Shown: positions 8,634-16,171 of the stretch, in pieces
How the letters are laid out: each line of letters opens with the position of its first letter
Numbering within the stretch: the first letter of the stretch is position 1
DNA from: Streptantibioticus rubrisoli
GTDB lineage: Bacteria > Actinomycetota > Actinomycetes > Streptomycetales > Streptomycetaceae
Assembly: GCF_024436055.1 (NCBI RefSeq)
Contig: NZ_JANFNH010000004.1
Span: 248,001 to 312,000 of the forward strand
DNA length: 64,000 nucleotides
Direction: 5' to 3'
Translations under genes and position numbers: made by a program
The notes under the pieces: generated by a model
What the model was told of the DNA's origin: nothing
Databases searched by the model: none
Seen by the model: only the letters and a program-made list of their open reading frames with translations

Positions 8634-9836
8634 CTACCCCTGCTGGTCCGATGCCGCGGCGGCCTCGGGACGCGGATAGGTACGGCCCTTCCAGGCCGCG
8701 CCACGCCCGCGGTAGTGCTGCACCGCCGAGTCGGCGGTCATCGCCGCGTACAGCAGCGCCGTCAGCGGCAACAGCGGCGCCAGCCACGGCGGTTGACGGT
8801 AGTAGCGCAGCATCGGCAGATAGCTGCCCGCCATCACCGCCCACGCCGCGAAGCCCACCGCGCACACCACCGCGTCACCGGCCACCGCGCCGCCGACCGC
8901 GGCGACCGGCGGCACCAGGTAGACCAGCAGCAGACCGGCGAGCGTGCCGAGCAACAGCGCCGGGTTGTGCCGCAGTTGGGCGTACGCGCTGCGGGACACC
9001 ATCCGCCACAGCTGCGACAGCCGCGGATAGGGCCGTACGCTGTCCACCCGGTTGGCCAGCCCCAGCCAGATACGGCCGCCCGAGCGCTTCACCGCGCGGG
9101 CCAGCGCGACATCGTCGATCACCGCCTGCCGGATCGCCTCCGGGATCCGGGCCCGCTCGGCCGCCTCCCGCCGGATCAGCACACAACCCCCGGCCGCCGC
9201 CGCGGTGCGGCCCGACCGGTTCACCCAACGGAACGGATACAACTGGGCGAAGAAGTACACGAACGCCGGAACGATCAGCCGCTCCCAGACCGTCACCACC
9301 CGCAGCCGCGCCATCTGCGAGACCAGGTCCAGGTCCGAGCCGACCGCCGCCGCCACCAACTCCCTCAGCGAGCACGGCTCATGCGCGATGTCGGCGTCCG
9401 TCAGCAGCAGGTACTCCGCCCGGTACGCGGCGGCCGCGGTGGCCATCCCGTGGCGTACCGCCCACAGCTTGCCGGTCCAGCCCGCGGGCGGCTCTCCCGG
9501 CGAGGTCACGGTCAGCGGCAGCCCGCCGTGCTCGGCGGCGAGGGTACGGGCCAGCGCTCCCGTGCCGTCCGAGCTGCCGTCGTCCACCAGGAAGACCTCG
9601 GCCCGCCCCGGATACTCCTGTGTCAGCAGCGAGGGCAGGCTCACCGGCAGCACCTCGGCCTCGTCCCGCGCGGGCACCACCACGGCCACCGTGGGCCAGG
9701 CCGCCGGATCGGCGGAGGGCGGCAGACGCACGTCGGTACGCCAGAAGAAGCCCTGTGCGAACAGCAGCCACAGCCAGCACAACAGTGAGACAACAGCGAT
9801 CACGGTCCACAAGGTCACCGGCGCAGTCTGCCGCAC
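8634..9836 (-). CDS. Family 2 glycosyltransferase, HpnB-like
   Basis: 400 aa. One N-terminal membrane helix (LWTVIAVVSLLCWLWLLFAQG) precedes a GT-A domain with VVVPARDEAEVLPVSLPSL, the nucleotide-sugar motif VDDGSSDGTGA, PAGWTGKLWAVRHG and the DxD motif LLTDADIAHE. Several C-terminal membrane helices follow (about residues 285-375). The GWTGKLWAV segment and this topology are typical of the hopanoid-associated HpnB group, which is also common outside hopanoid clusters. No other hopanoid gene is in the window, so the acceptor is unknown. The start is GTG at 9836. A GTG six codons later is equally possible because neither has a clear ribosome site. Confidence 0.82.
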   Translation of the reverse strand: MRQTAPVTLWTVIAVVSLLCWLWLLFAQGFFWRTDVRLPPSADPAAWPTVAVVVPARDEAEVLPVSLPSLLTQEYPGRAEVFLVDDGSSDGTGALARTLAAEHGGLPLTVTSPGEPPAGWTGKLWAVRHGMATAAAAYRAEYLLLTDADIAHEPCSLRELVAAAVGSDLDLVSQMARLRVVTVWERLIVPAFVYFFAQLYPFRWVNRSGRTAAAAGGCVLIRREAAERARIPEAIRQAVIDDVALARAVKRSGGRIWLGLANRVDSVRPYPRLSQLWRMVSRSAYAQLRHNPALLLGTLAGLLLVYLVPPVAAVGGAVAGDAVVCAVGFAAWAVMAGSYLPMLRYYRQPPWLAPLLPLTALLYAAMTADSAVQHYRGRGAAWKGRTYPRPEAAAASDQQG

Positions 9837-9976
9837 CGCGGTGCGCTCGCGCCCGAGCCGGGGCCAAGAGCGGACAAGACGATCTATTAGAGTTGCCGGG
9901 GCGCTGTCCGGCCGGACGGCTCCCAGAAGGCCAGGTCGGACCGCAGCGACAACACGACACCGGGAGGCACGCCGCA

Positions 9977-10762
9977 GTGAAGATCGCGCTCATGGACTCC
10001 GGGATCGGTCTGCTGGCGGCGGCCGCGGCGCTGCGTCGGCTGCGTCCGGACGCCGACCTCGTGCTGTCCTCCGCCCCGGCGAGCATGCCGTGGGGGCCGC
10101 GTACCCCGCAGTACGTCACCGAGCACGCGCTGGCCTGTGCCACCGCCGCCGCCGCGGAGCGTCCGGACGCGCTGATCGTGGCCTGCAACACCGCTTCCGT
10201 GCACGCGCTGCCCGCGCTGCGACAGCATCTGGAGCCGGAGATTCCGGTGATCGGCACGGTTCCGGCCGTCAAGCCCGCCGCCGCGGCGGGCGGCCCGGTG
10301 GCGATCTGGGCCACCCCGGCCACCACCGGCAGCGCCTACCAGCGCGCGCTGATCGCCGAGTTCGCCGACGGGGTACGGGTCACCGAGGTGGCCTGCCCCG
10401 GCCTCGCGGACGCCCTGCAGAGCGCCGACGAGGACGCGATCGACGCGGCCGTCGCCGCCGCCGCCCAGCGCACCCCCGGCGACGTGCGCTCCGTCGTGCT
10501 CGGCTGCACCCACTACGAACTGGTCACCGACCGCATCCGCGCCGCCGTCCAGCCCGCGGGCGCCCCCGAGGTCGTCATGTACGGATCGGCCGAGGCGGTC
10601 GCCGCCCAGGCGCTGCGCCGGATCGGCGCCGCCCCCGCGCCCGACGCCGAGCCCACCGGCGGCCTGACCGTCATCCTCAACGGCCGCCCGGAACCGCTGG
10701 AGGCCGCGGCGCTGGCCTACGCCGAGGGCCGCGCGCTCGCCGGGGCGGCCGCCACCCACTGA
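9977..10762 (+). CDS. Aspartate/glutamate racemase family protein (MurI-like)
   Basis: 261 aa. The first catalytic loop is IALMDSGIG, the first cysteine lies in IVACNTASVHALP, and the second in VVLGCTHYEL. These are the two catalytic cysteines of cofactor-independent glutamate racemases. Glutamate racemase supplies D-glutamate for peptidoglycan. The usual serine of the CNTAS-type loop and both cysteine environments are intact, so it should be active, but a streptomycete normally carries another, better conserved murI, and this may be a paralogue with a different substrate. The GTG start follows GGGAGG. Confidence 0.8.
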   Translation: MKIALMDSGIGLLAAAAALRRLRPDADLVLSSAPASMPWGPRTPQYVTEHALACATAAAAERPDALIVACNTASVHALPALRQHLEPEIPVIGTVPAVKPAAAAGGPVAIWATPATTGSAYQRALIAEFADGVRVTEVACPGLADALQSADEDAIDAAVAAAAQRTPGDVRSVVLGCTHYELVTDRIRAAVQPAGAPEVVMYGSAEAVAAQALRRIGAAPAPDAEPTGGLTVILNGRPEPLEAAALAYAEGRALAGAAATH

Positions 10763-10817
10763 GCGCGGTTGCGCACACTGAGTGCCGAAGCGCCGCGCTC
10801 CGAGTACGCTCCGAGAC

Positions 10818-11375
10818 ATGGACGACTCCCGCTGCGCAGGGGCCGCCGAGAACCCCGAGCCCGAGGTGTGGACCGGGCACGCGACCAACCGGGTCCAGTG
10901 GCTGCTCGCAGCCGTGGGCGCCGGGTGCATGGCGCTGGGCATCGAGCTGGCCGTCGACTCGCCGTGGACCTCGGGGATCGCCCCGCTGGCCATGTCGGTG
11001 GTCGGCTGCCTCGCGGCCGGGCTGCTGGTGCTGTTCGGGACGATCGCGTTCACCCATGTGCGGGTACGGGTGGACCGCGAGTGCCTTGAGGTGCGCTGCG
11101 GCCACATCGGCCTGCCGCGCCGCCGTATCCCGCTCGACCAGGTGGACTCCGCCCATCTCGTACCGACGGTCAGCCCGTGCAACTGGGGCGGCTGGGGGTA
11201 CCGCTGGCGGCCCGAGATGGGCACCGCCGTGGTGGTGCGGCGCGGGCCCGGCCTGCTGCTCGATCTGGGCGACGGCCGCCGGTTCACCGTGACGGTGGAC
11301 CACGCGGAGGAGGCGCTGCTGGCGGTCCGCGCGCGGTTGGGCAACCGCGCGACGCGCGCGCTCGGCGACGCCTGA
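10818..11375 (+). CDS. Two-helix membrane protein with PH-like C-terminal domain
   Basis: 185 aa. Two membrane helices (VQWLLAAVGAGCMALGIELA and IAPLAMSVVGCLAAGLLVLFG) are followed by a compact beta-rich domain: HVRVRVDRECLEVRCGHIG, RRIPLDQVDSAHLV, NWGGWGYRWRPEMGTAVVVR, GPGLLLDLGDGRRFTVTVD. This arrangement is that of small actinobacterial membrane proteins with a bacterial PH-like domain. The role is unknown. It lies 55 bp after the racemase and 52 bp before the Nudix gene, so the three may form one unit. Confidence 0.65.
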   Translation: MDDSRCAGAAENPEPEVWTGHATNRVQWLLAAVGAGCMALGIELAVDSPWTSGIAPLAMSVVGCLAAGLLVLFGTIAFTHVRVRVDRECLEVRCGHIGLPRRRIPLDQVDSAHLVPTVSPCNWGGWGYRWRPEMGTAVVVRRGPGLLLDLGDGRRFTVTVDHAEEALLAVRARLGNRATRALGDA

Positions 11376-11427
11376 CCGCCGGGCGAACGCGCGGCTTCCC
11401 GCGGGGAGTTCCTCGTATGCTCTGCGG

Positions 11428-11904
11428 GTGGCCATACCTGAATTCCTGCGCGAGCTACGGGCCAGCATCGGCCAGCGGCTGGTGTTCCTGCCGGGTGTCT
11501 CCGCCGTGGTCCTCGACGACCGGCAGCGGGTGCTGCTGGTGCGCCGCTCGGACAACGGACAGTGGACGATCGTCGGCGGTATCCCCGAGCCCGGTGAGCA
11601 GCCCGCGCAGGCGGTGGTGCGCGAGGTGTACGAGGAGACGGCGGTGCGCGCGGTACCCGAACGAGTGATCAGCGTCTACGCCGAGGAACCCACCGTCTAC
11701 CCGCACGGCGACCAGGTGCAGTTCATGACGATCACGTTCCGCTGCCGCGCGGTGGGCGGCGAGGCGCGGGTCAACGACGACGAGTCCATCGACGTCGGCT
11801 GGTTCGCCCTCGATGAGCTGCCGCCGCTCGGCGACGGATGCCTGGGGCGTATCCGTCTGGCGCTGGCGGACGAACCGACCTGGTTCGAAGGGGCAGTTGG
11901 CTAG
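11428..11904 (+). CDS. Nudix hydrolase
   Basis: 158 aa. The Nudix box GGIPEPGEQPAQAVVREVYEE (about residues 51-71) contains the G, RE and EE residues that bind the catalytic metal. It sits in a normal alpha-beta-alpha frame (SAVVLDDRQRVLLVRRSDNG before it, VQFMTITFRCRA after). Members hydrolyse nucleoside diphosphates linked to other groups, and the substrate here is not evident. A GTG start (11428) is used. Confidence 0.9.
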   Translation: MAIPEFLRELRASIGQRLVFLPGVSAVVLDDRQRVLLVRRSDNGQWTIVGGIPEPGEQPAQAVVREVYEETAVRAVPERVISVYAEEPTVYPHGDQVQFMTITFRCRAVGGEARVNDDESIDVGWFALDELPPLGDGCLGRIRLALADEPTWFEGAVG

Positions 11905-12283
11905 CTCCTTGCTTTCGGGGCGGGCGGTCGCGGTTGGTCCGGCACCGCCGGGCCACACGTTTGGCCAGCGCCGGGCATGGGCGGCGAGTGGGTACGGCCG
12001 GTCCGGCACCGCTGACCCACGCCGCATGGTTGCCCGGCGCCACGGTGGCTTGATCCTGGTGGCAACCCCCTCGACCGTTGGAGGCGAGCCCGGTGGGGCC
12101 AGGGTGAGCACCACCATTCCGGGGCAACCCCTCGACCGTTGGGGGCGAGCCCAAGCCCCGCGCGGACCGTGCCCGAAGTGTGTCTGGGCCTCGCCCCCCG
12201 GCTCCTTGGCCCAACGCGAGGGTGAGCAACCCTCCGGCGCGGACCGGCGGTGCCGGACTCACCGCGACGCGAAGACCACCCCG
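11905..12283. repeat. Intergenic region with short imperfect direct repeats
   Basis: No gene is evident in these 379 bp between the convergent Nudix and dhaM genes. CTCGACCGTTGGAGGCGAG-type copies occur at 12061-12091 and 12123-12152 (about 30 bp each, near-identical, 62 bp apart). GGTCCGGCACCGC occurs at 11936-11948 and again at 12000-12012. The regular spacing of about 62-64 bp suggests an old tandem duplication. No mobile-element ends are visible. Confidence 0.5.
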
Positions 12284-12688
12284 TCACGCCTTGCGGTACC
12301 CGTACGCCTCCTCGGCCGCGGCGGCGACCGCCGCCACGTCGGCGCCCGCGGCGGCGGTGACCACGGCACCCACCGCGCCCTCCAGGAAGGGCGCGTCGGC
12401 CAGCCGGGTGCCGTCCGGCAGTTCCTTGTCCTCCAGCAGGGCCTTGACGGTCAGCACCGCGCTGCCCAGGTCGGCGATGACCACCACACCCACGCCCGCG
12501 TCGACCCGGTGGACCGCCCGCTTGATCAGCTCCGCGCTGGTGCCGATGCCCCCGCCCTCGGCGCCGCCCGCCGCGGCCACCGCGGCCGCGGCGCCGCCCG
12601 TCGCCAGGCAGCGGGCCATCTCCGCCACCGACCCGGCGACCTCGGCACTGTGCGACACCAGCACCACGCCGACCCGTCGCCTCGTCAT
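12284..12688 (-). CDS. dhaM: Dihydroxyacetone kinase phosphotransfer subunit DhaM
   Basis: 134 aa, a single EIIA-mannose-like domain. The phosphoryl-accepting histidine is in VVLVSHSAEVAGSV near the N-terminus. GIGTSAELIKRAV and GVVVIADLGSAVLT are conserved core segments. DhaM takes phosphate from HPr of the phosphotransferase system and passes it to ADP bound to DhaL. The long HPr and EI-like extensions of E. coli DhaM are absent, as in Gram-positive forms. The start overlaps the dhaL stop by 4 bp, so translation is coupled. Confidence 0.9.
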   Translation of the reverse strand: MTRRRVGVVLVSHSAEVAGSVAEMARCLATGGAAAAVAAAGGAEGGGIGTSAELIKRAVHRVDAGVGVVVIADLGSAVLTVKALLEDKELPDGTRLADAPFLEGAVGAVVTAAAGADVAAVAAAAEEAYGYRKA

Positions 12689-13350
12689 ACCGCCTCCGCC
12701 GCCTCGGCGAACGCCGCGATCAGCAACGCGGCCGAGGTCGCACCGGGATCCTGGTGGCCGATGCTGCGCTCACCCAGATAACTCGCCCGCCCCCTGCGCG
12801 CCAGTATCGGCACGGTCGCCGCGGCGCCCTCGTCCGCCGCGGTACGGGCCGCGGCCAGCGCCGCCAGCAGCCCGGAGCCGGAACTGAGGGCGAACTCCAT
12901 CGCCTCGACCGCGGGGTAGAGCGAGTCCAGCATCGTCTTGTCGCCGCGCTCGGAGCGGCCGAGCTGGGCCACCGAGTCCACCCCCGACCGCAGGGCGACG
13001 CACAACTCCTCTGGAGTGACGGCCGGTTGGTCGCCCAGCGCCTTGCCCGCCCGGCGCAGCAGGGTGCCGTACAGCGGTCCGGCGGCGCCGCCCACCGAGC
13101 TGATCAGCTGCCGCCCCACATGGGTGAGGACCTCCCCGGGCGTGTTCGACGGCTCCCGCTCGACGGCCGCGGACGCGGCGGCGAACCCGCGCTGCATGTT
13201 GGTGCCGTGGTCGGCGTCGCCGATGGCGGAGTCCAGCTCGGTGAGCCAGCTGGACTTGTGCTCGATGGCCGACGTCGCCAGGCTCAGCCAGCGCCGCACG
13301 AACGCGGAGTCGATCGCTGGATCCGGGGTGCCAGATGCGGATGTATTCAT
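12685..13350 (-). CDS. dhaL: Dihydroxyacetone kinase ADP-binding subunit DhaL
   Basis: 221 aa, all-helical. The magnesium/ADP site is IGDADHGTNMQRG (residues about 46-58) with three clustered acidic residues. SVGGAAGPLYGTLLRRAG and RGRASYLGERSIGHQDPGA are the other nucleotide-site loops. DhaL holds a permanently bound ADP that DhaM rephosphorylates, and it then phosphorylates dihydroxyacetone held by DhaK. The start at 13350 follows an AGGAGG-like ribosome site. The short N-terminal extension (MNTSASGTPDPAID) looks disordered. Confidence 0.92.
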   Translation of the reverse strand: MNTSASGTPDPAIDSAFVRRWLSLATSAIEHKSSWLTELDSAIGDADHGTNMQRGFAAASAAVEREPSNTPGEVLTHVGRQLISSVGGAAGPLYGTLLRRAGKALGDQPAVTPEELCVALRSGVDSVAQLGRSERGDKTMLDSLYPAVEAMEFALSSGSGLLAALAAARTAADEGAAATVPILARRGRASYLGERSIGHQDPGATSAALLIAAFAEAAEAV

Positions 13351-13399
13351 TCCGGGTGCGTTCCTCCTGTGTACGGGTTCGGTCCTGGCCGACGGCGGC

Positions 13400-14392
13400 T
13401 CAACAGCCCCAGCGCAGCGCGGCCGTGCGCACCGGCGAGTCCCACAGCCGCAGCAGCTCGTCGTCGGCACGGCACACCGTGACCGAGGCGCCCGCCATGT
13501 CGAGCGAGGTGACGTAGTTGCCGACGAGGGTACGCACCACCGGCACTCCGCGCTCGCCCAGCGCCCGCTGCACCTCGGCGTTGAACCCGTACAGCTCCAG
13601 CAGCGGAGTGCCGCCCATCCCGTTGACCAGCACGAAGACCGGACCATCCGGCCGCAGATCGGTCACCACGGCGTCGACGGCGGCGTCCGCGATCTCCCCC
13701 GAGGTCATCATCGCGCGCCGCTCACGGCCCGGCTCGCCGTGGATGCCGATGCCCAACTCCAGCTGGCCGGGCGGCAGTTCGAAGGTCGGGCCGCCCTTGG
13801 CCGGGGTGGAACAGGCGCTCAGCGCCACGCCGAAGCTGCGGCAGCCGTCGTTGACCCGGTGCGCGAGAGTGGCCACCCGGTCCAGCGGCGCGCCCTCCTC
13901 GGCGGCGGCGCCCGCCAGCCGCTCCACGAACAGCGTGCCACCGGTGCCGCGCCGCCCGGCTGTGTAGAGACTGTCGGTGACCGCCACATCGTCGTTGACG
14001 ATGACCTTGGCGACCTGCACGCCCTCGTCCTCGGCGAGTTCCGCGGCCATGTCGAAGTTGAGCACGTCCCCGGTGTAGTTCTTGATCACGAACAGCACTC
14101 CGGCCCCGCTGTCCACGGCCGCCGCGGCCCGTGCCATCTGGTCGGGCACCGGTGAGGTGAAGACCTCGCCGGGACACGCGGCGTCCAGCATCCCCCGGCC
14201 CACGAACCCCGCGTGCAGCGGCTCGTGCCCGCTGCCGCCACCGGAGACCAGCCCCACCTTGCCCTCGACCGGCGCGTCCCGGCGCACCACGAGACGGTTC
14301 TCCACATCCACCGTCAACTCCGGATGCGCCGCGGCCAGCCCCCGCAGCCCATCGGCGACCACCGTCTCCGGAACGTTGATCAGCATCTTCAT
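13400..14392 (-). CDS. dhaK: Dihydroxyacetone kinase substrate-binding subunit DhaK
   Basis: 330 aa, full length. SGGGSGHEPLHAGFVG forms the substrate pocket. LGIGIHGEPGRER carries the histidine that binds dihydroxyacetone covalently. VLFVIKNYTGDVLNFDMA and NGMGGTPLLELYGF are further family motifs. With DhaL and DhaM it makes dihydroxyacetone phosphate for glycolysis. Order dhaK-dhaL-dhaM with close spacing indicates one operon starting here. The start at 14392 follows GGCGGAGA. Confidence 0.93.
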   Translation of the reverse strand: MKMLINVPETVVADGLRGLAAAHPELTVDVENRLVVRRDAPVEGKVGLVSGGGSGHEPLHAGFVGRGMLDAACPGEVFTSPVPDQMARAAAAVDSGAGVLFVIKNYTGDVLNFDMAAELAEDEGVQVAKVIVNDDVAVTDSLYTAGRRGTGGTLFVERLAGAAAEEGAPLDRVATLAHRVNDGCRSFGVALSACSTPAKGGPTFELPPGQLELGIGIHGEPGRERRAMMTSGEIADAAVDAVVTDLRPDGPVFVLVNGMGGTPLLELYGFNAEVQRALGERGVPVVRTLVGNYVTSLDMAGASVTVCRADDELLRLWDSPVRTAALRWGC

Positions 14393-14790
14393 GTGCGTCT
14401 CCGCCCTAGCTCGGGAACCTCGGCCGTGCATCGCATCTTCGCAGGTCGTGGTCTGTTCTTCTGGGTTCGCGCTCTCGGTGACGTGTTTTCGCCCCGACGC
14501 GCCTTCTGACGGTCTGCTGCCGACTCCATGCCGACTTCGCCGACCAACCCACCAGCCTGCCGGTGCCCGGTCAAGGACCTTCGGGCCTGGTGCGTACGGG
14601 GTGGGGGTGGCCCGTGGGCATCGCCAGGGTAGGGGGGGAGCGAGGGTGGGCACCGGGTAGGGAACACCCGCTCAAGCGGGTAACTGGCTTCACTGGCGTG
14701 TCCGAGGACCTGGCCGATTGCTCCTCGGCGGCGACGACAACGCTGCCCTCCAGGCCAGCGACCTCGGGAAGCGGACCTCGGGCATGAGAA
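14393..14790. promoter_or_regulatory. Promoter region of the dha operon
   Basis: About 400 bp without a convincing gene. It contains an exact dyad, ACCCGCT-CA-AGCGGGT (14666-14681), with no T-run, so it is more like an operator than a terminator. It lies 274 bp upstream of dhaK, rather far for a classical operator. A 74-codon frame on the plus strand here has no protein-like features and was left out. Confidence 0.35.
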
Positions 14791-14792
14791 GA

Positions 14793-14877
14793 GGGGCCGC
14801 GCGTCTCCTGGGAGTTGGGGTTCGCGCGGCCCCCCTGGTGGTGCCGACCCGGTCAGGGAGGAGCTAGCCGGGTCGGC
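14793..14877 (-). terminator. Two tandem hairpins after the small secreted protein gene
   Basis: GGGGCCGCGCG/CGCGCGGCCCC (14793-14803 with 14823-14833) and GCCGACCCGG/CCGGGTCGGC (14843-14852 with 14868-14877) are perfect stems of 11 and 10 bp. They lie just downstream of the minus-strand gene ending at 14898. Confidence 0.6.
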
Positions 14878-14897
14878 GGAGTGTGGTGTCGCTGGGC

Positions 14898-15104
14898 TTA
14901 GTTGGCGTCGTTCCCGGAGTCAGCGACGGTCGGCGACAGCACCTGGACGTTGGGGACGACCGAGACCAGACCTGCGACGCCCTTGGGGGAGCTGATGTGA
15001 TCGTTGGGGCCGTGGTGCGCGGCGGAGGCGCTGGCGGCCCCGGCGGCCCCGATGGTCATCGCGGCGGCGAGGGCGGCGGTGGTGGCGGTCTTGCGGATGC
15101 TCAT
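14898..15104 (-). CDS. Small secreted peptide of unknown function
   Basis: 68 aa from ATG 15104. A signal peptide (SIRKTATTAALAAAMTIGAAGAASASA) leaves a mature peptide of about 40 residues (HHGPNDHISS, then GVAGLVSVVPNVQVLSP). The mature part has no cysteines and a valine-rich stretch. It is not a chaplin. A weak resemblance to the GLVPxxVxDVNVL stretch of rodlins is noted but is not enough to call it. The translation start region is duplicated: three in-frame ATGs at 15140, 15122 and 15104 are spaced 18 bp apart, and the last two each follow an AGGAACCGC sequence. The longer products would begin MSVGTA or MTAGTA. The 15104 start gives the cleanest signal peptide. Confidence 0.65.
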   Translation of the reverse strand: MSIRKTATTAALAAAMTIGAAGAASASAAHHGPNDHISSPKGVAGLVSVVPNVQVLSPTVADSGNDAN

Positions 15105-15141
15105 GGCGGTTCCTGCGGTCATAGCGGTTCCTACGGACATA
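15102..15141 (-). repeat. 18-bp tandem repeat of the ribosome site plus ATG
   Basis: Read on the minus strand, the unit CCGYAGGAACCGCYATG occurs twice in a row, so that ATGs at 15122 and 15104 each have their own AGGA ribosome site, with a third ATG one unit further upstream (15140). Confidence 0.7.
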
Positions 15142-15184
15142 GAGGGATGCCGGGCAAAGACTCCGGCAAGAAGGAGTGTTGCGT

Positions 15185-15319
15185 ATGGAAAACCGCTGTA
15201 CCGACTGGCGGCTGGTATGTTCATCCCTCATCGTGATCGTGGTGTGCGCGTTGACCACCTGTGGGTTGATCCAGGTGTCCAACTGGCATGTGTACGAGGG
15301 TCGTTGGAGCATCCTGTAG
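15185..15319 (+). CDS. 44-aa single-helix membrane microprotein
   Basis: A short frame with an excellent ribosome site, AAGGAG at 15171-15176, 8 nt before the ATG. The product begins MENRCTDWRLVC, has one strongly hydrophobic segment (SSLIVIVVCALTTCGLIQV) and ends HVYEGRWSIL. It is cysteine- and tryptophan-rich for its size. The small secreted peptide gene diverges from it and the EF-Tu-like gene converges on it. Small membrane proteins of this size can be regulators, type I toxins or subunits of larger complexes, and nothing here decides between them. Confidence 0.55.
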   Translation: MENRCTDWRLVCSSLIVIVVCALTTCGLIQVSNWHVYEGRWSIL

Positions 15320-15344
15320 AGCGCGGCGCTCCCCGAGGCGGGAC

Positions 15345-15722
15345 TCAGATGCGAGGAGGCAGGACCTCGATGACCGTGGCCGTGCCGACGGCAGGTCTGC
15401 CCTCGTGCATGGTGATCACGTCGCCGGTCTTCAGGTGCCTCCAGTGCTCGGGGTGCAGAGGGGCCAGCCGGACGTCGGCGGTCTGTCCAGGACCGAGCTG
15501 TGGGGCGAACTCCACCCACAACGCCGCGATGTTCAGCTCCCGCTGCCCGTCGGCAGTGCGGCTACCGATGTCCCACAGTGGTCTGAGGCGACCGTCCCCG
15601 TAGAAGGCACTTCGGCGTCCGCCCTCTTCCGTTCGCAACAAGCCCAGCGTCGCCCGGATGGTGCCGTGCTGGATTTCCCATGCCCGCCACTCACACCAAC
15701 GGCGGCTGTGGTCGGCCATCAT
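15345..15722 (-). CDS. Free-standing EF-Tu domain III-like protein
   Basis: 125 aa. From residue 27 on it follows the EF-Tu C-terminal beta-barrel closely: LRTEEGGRRSAFY-(G)-LRPLWDIG corresponds to the LxxxEGGRHTPFxxxYRPQF region, LGPGQTADVRLAPLHPEHW to the MPGDN...L..P region, and GDVITMHEGRPAVGTATVIEV to the FAIREGGRTVGAGRVTKI end. There is no GTPase domain and no domain II. The N-terminus (ADHSRRWCEWRAWEIQHG) is new. EF-Tu domain III contacts tRNA and EF-Ts, and similar barrels occur in other proteins, so translation-related binding is only a guess. Two adjacent ATGs (15722, 15719) are possible starts. Confidence 0.6.
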   Translation of the reverse strand: MMADHSRRWCEWRAWEIQHGTIRATLGLLRTEEGGRRSAFYGDGRLRPLWDIGSRTADGQRELNIAALWVEFAPQLGPGQTADVRLAPLHPEHWRHLKTGDVITMHEGRPAVGTATVIEVLPPRI

Positions 15723-16171
15723 CTGCCGTGCTGCCTCGGCGAGATGCTTCCAGAGAACGCGTCATCCATGCCGTGGATTGTTCCCTGACCCGTGGGCGCT
15801 TTGCCACAGACGGCCAGGCCCGGAAGTGCCAAGCGCCCTCCCACCGACGCGTTCTTCGAGGAGTTGCTCCATGAAGGCACGACGCATTTCCAAGTCATTG
15901 GCTGCGGGCGCAATCGAATAGACCCTCCATACGCGCGCGATGTCCTTCCCTGTGTGAAAGGGGATTCACCGCTCGCCTGATGGTGGGGACGGCCGCACTG
16001 TCACCGTCGAAGTCGTCCGGAAGCGCCCGGAGTTGTGGGTCACCATGGCCTGAGCGCGGAGATCACAGCCGCCTTGGCCTTGGCGGGCGGCCGCCGCGGG
16101 TCGCATCCCTTCACCGAGGCGGTGGCCGTACGACCCTCGATTCGGCTTACCCGTTGGAGTAGCGTGCGCCC
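15723..16171. other. Gap with no confident gene, probable coding relics
   Basis: About 450 bp. Short frames exist on both strands. A plus-strand frame between about 15962 and 16051 reads IHRSPDGGDGRTVTVEVV, then RKRPELWVTMA and a stop, which looks like the end of a real protein, but it has no start and an in-frame stop upstream. GC content is lower than in flanking genes. I see no inverted repeats of an insertion sequence. Confidence 0.3.

Noticed and set aside
9977-10762. Essential murI of the organism
   Set aside because: The family motifs are present, but neighbours and divergence suggest a paralogue. The sequence alone cannot settle it.
14563-14787. 74-codon plus-strand frame upstream of dhaK
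   Set aside because: No ribosome site, no protein-like pattern, and it overlaps a dyad in a promoter region.
14898-15104. Chaplin or rodlin gene
   Set aside because: No chaplin motif or cysteines. The resemblance to rodlin is limited to a short valine-rich stretch.
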